Assembly: GCA_964596375.1 (NCBI GenBank)
Contig: CAZQTO010000053.1
Span: 1-14,673, forward strand
Reading direction: 5' to 3'
Length of the DNA: 14,673 nucleotides
Origin: UBA1543 sp964596375
GTDB lineage: Bacteria > Pseudomonadota > Zetaproteobacteria > Mariprofundales > Mariprofundaceae
Part shown: positions 13,977 to 14,673 of the stretch, piece after piece
Layout of the letters: every line of letters starts with the position of its first letter
Numbering within the stretch: the stretch's first letter is position 1
The notes under the pieces: model-generated
Database searches by the model: none
The model's input: only the letters and a program-made list of their open reading frames with translations
Told to the model about the DNA's origin: nothing
Position numbers and translations under genes: made by a program

Positions 13977-14246
13977 ATGGCGTTGGATTTGGAACAGAAA
14001 AACGAAGTTATTAATAAATTTGCAACCCACGAGGGCGACACTGGTTCGCCTGAGGTACAGGTTGCACTGCTTACCGCCCGTATTAACGGGTTGAGCGAGC
14101 ACTTCAAGGATAACCACAAGGATCATCATTCCCGTCGTGGTTTGCTGAAGATGGTCGGCGTTCGCCGCAATCTTCTTAAATACCTGAAGAACAAGGATTT
14201 TAACCGCTATCGCACGCTGATTGACAGCCTGGGATTGCGTCGCTGA
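13977..14246 (+). CDS. rpsO: 30S ribosomal protein S15
   Basis: A primary 16S rRNA-binding protein of the small subunit platform. Its 89 residues are the standard length, and the sequence is typical throughout, from MALDLEQKNEVINKFA through HEGDTGSPEVQVALLT (19-34) and HSRRGLL (51-57) to YRTLIDSLGLRR. AAAGGAAG (13961-13968) precedes the ATG, and a good promoter lies about 45 bases upstream. The upstream neighbour is a divergent membrane-protein gene, not truB as in the common rbfA-truB-rpsO-pnp arrangement. S15 of E. coli represses its own translation by binding a leader pseudoknot. With a ~35-base leader here I cannot show an equivalent structure. Confidence 0.98.
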   Translation: MALDLEQKNEVINKFATHEGDTGSPEVQVALLTARINGLSEHFKDNHKDHHSRRGLLKMVGVRRNLLKYLKNKDFNRYRTLIDSLGLRR

Positions 14247-14254
14247 TGTACTGC

Positions 14255-14288
14255 AAGGGCGAGCCTTCGGGCTCGCCCTTCTTTTTTG
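14255..14288 (+). terminator. Rho-independent terminator after rpsO
   Basis: AAGGGCGAGCC (14255-14265) and GGCTCGCCCTT (14270-14280) form a perfect 11-bp stem capped by a stable TTCG tetraloop, followed by CTTTTTTG. This is a textbook intrinsic terminator 8 bases after the rpsO stop. pnp must be expressed by read-through or from a promoter within the short remaining gap, as with the leaky rpsO-pnp terminator of E. coli. Confidence 0.95.
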
Positions 14289-14346
14289 CCCCTCTCCGTT
14301 TCATCTCTGTTCCCTCATCCACGCATTGATCCGGCAAAAAAGGAAG
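14281..14346 (+). promoter_or_regulatory. Inverted repeat in the pnp leader overlapping its ribosome binding site
   Basis: CTTTTTTGCC (14281-14290) is the perfect complement of GGCAAAAAAG (14333-14342), with a 42-base, pyrimidine-rich loop between. The left arm is the T-run of the rpsO terminator. The right arm runs into the pnp ribosome binding site AGGAAG (14341-14346), and a wobble pair could extend the stem two bases further. Read-through mRNA could fold so that pnp translation is reduced. In E. coli pnp, a leader duplex cut by RNase III lets PNPase repress itself; a parallel role here is inference. Confidence 0.45.
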
Positions 14347-14350
14347 AGCT

Positions 14351-14673
14351 ATGTTTAATATAAAGAAAACCACCGCCAATGTGGGCGGTCAGGAAGTATC
14401 ATTTGAAACCGGCCGCGTAGCCCGTCAGGCCGGCGGTTCTGTGCTGGCTCAATGCGGCGATGTCGTCGTGCATGTGGCCGCAACGGCAGCCAAGACCCCG
14501 CTCCAGGGCGTCGATTTCATGCCGCTGACCGTTCACTATCAGGAAAAGACATACGCTGCAGGACGTTTCCTCGGCGGCTTCTTCAAGCGTGAAGGACGCC
14601 CGAGCGAGAAAGAGACCCTGACCAGCCGTCTGATCGATCGTCCGATCCGCCCGCTGTTCCCCAAGGGTTATTT
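14351..14673 (+). CDS. pnp: Polyribonucleotide nucleotidyltransferase (PNPase), N-terminal part
   Basis: A phosphorolytic 3'-to-5' exoribonuclease of mRNA decay, a trimer that often joins the RNase E degradosome. Only the first 107 codons are present; the gene runs off the right edge. The sequence is the first RNase PH-like domain: FETGRVARQAGGSVLAQCGD (19-38), PLTVHYQEKTYAAG (59-72), FKREGRPSEKETLTSR (78-93), then LIDRPIRPLFP. The FKREGRPSE block with its basic RNA-contacting residues is diagnostic. The start ATG has AGGAAG 4 bases upstream. It follows rpsO by 104 bases, the usual bacterial pairing. Regulation through the leader is likely because the rpsO terminator must be bypassed. Confidence 0.97.
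   Translation, partial: MFNIKKTTANVGGQEVSFETGRVARQAGGSVLAQCGDVVVHVAATAAKTPLQGVDFMPLTVHYQEKTYAAGRFLGGFFKREGRPSEKETLTSRLIDRPIRPLFPKGY

Overview
The window looks like ordinary chromosomal backbone of a Gram-negative proteobacterium. GmhB (LPS heptose pathway), GluQ (a proteobacterial-type paralogue of glutamyl-tRNA synthetase), the rpsO-pnp pair and PlsC all point that way. The gene families and moderately high GC content would fit a gammaproteobacterium or a zetaproteobacterium. I cannot decide between them from sequence alone. I see no tRNA, rRNA, CRISPR array, insertion sequence, integrase or phage gene, and no defence or biosynthetic island.

Layout, left to right. Positions 1-226 are non-coding, with a likely terminator and a set of nested, partly competing inverted repeats. 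A minus-strand run follows: a short-leader gmhB-plsC pair (1507 to 227), a lytic transglycosylase gene without a signal peptide (2433 to 1609) and a Mut7-C/PIN-like putative nuclease gene (3012 to 2509). One plus-strand gene, a cytoplasmic DyP-type haem peroxidase (3168-4049), stands alone and faces a hemolysin III/TrhA-type membrane protein (4745 to 4089). Next on the minus strand are an RluA-family pseudouridine synthase (5731 to 4820), an orphan 75-residue protein (6203 to 5976) and a cysteine synthase (7252 to 6290). Then come gluQ (8165 to 7290), a large CPA-type cation/proton antiporter with a C-terminal RCK module (10042 to 8183), a CorA metal transporter (11257 to 10160), an alpha-glucan phosphorylase (13037 to 11325) and a small membrane protein with a TrkA-C domain (13755 to 13072). 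At the right edge rpsO and the start of pnp are transcribed rightward from a clear promoter.

How the genes fit together. gmhB and plsC are separated by 3 bases and both serve envelope lipid synthesis. The stretch 13755 to 8183 groups three ion-transport proteins, two with TrkA/RCK-type regulatory domains, around a glucan phosphorylase, which suggests ion or osmotic homeostasis beside storage-glucan use. The antiporter, gluQ and cysteine synthase genes are closely spaced (17 and 37 bases) and may be co-transcribed. The longest gene-free stretches are 5732-5975 (244 bases), 1-226 and 13756-13976.

The most interesting signals are regulatory. The 75-residue orphan has its ribosome binding site inside a perfect 8-bp inverted repeat. 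The pnp leader contains a perfect 10-bp inverted repeat that joins the T-run of the rpsO terminator to the A-run and the start of the pnp ribosome binding site. The rpsO/trkA-C divergent region holds a 12-bp palindrome and two interleaved inverted repeats. I did not find a convincing previously undescribed multi-gene system.
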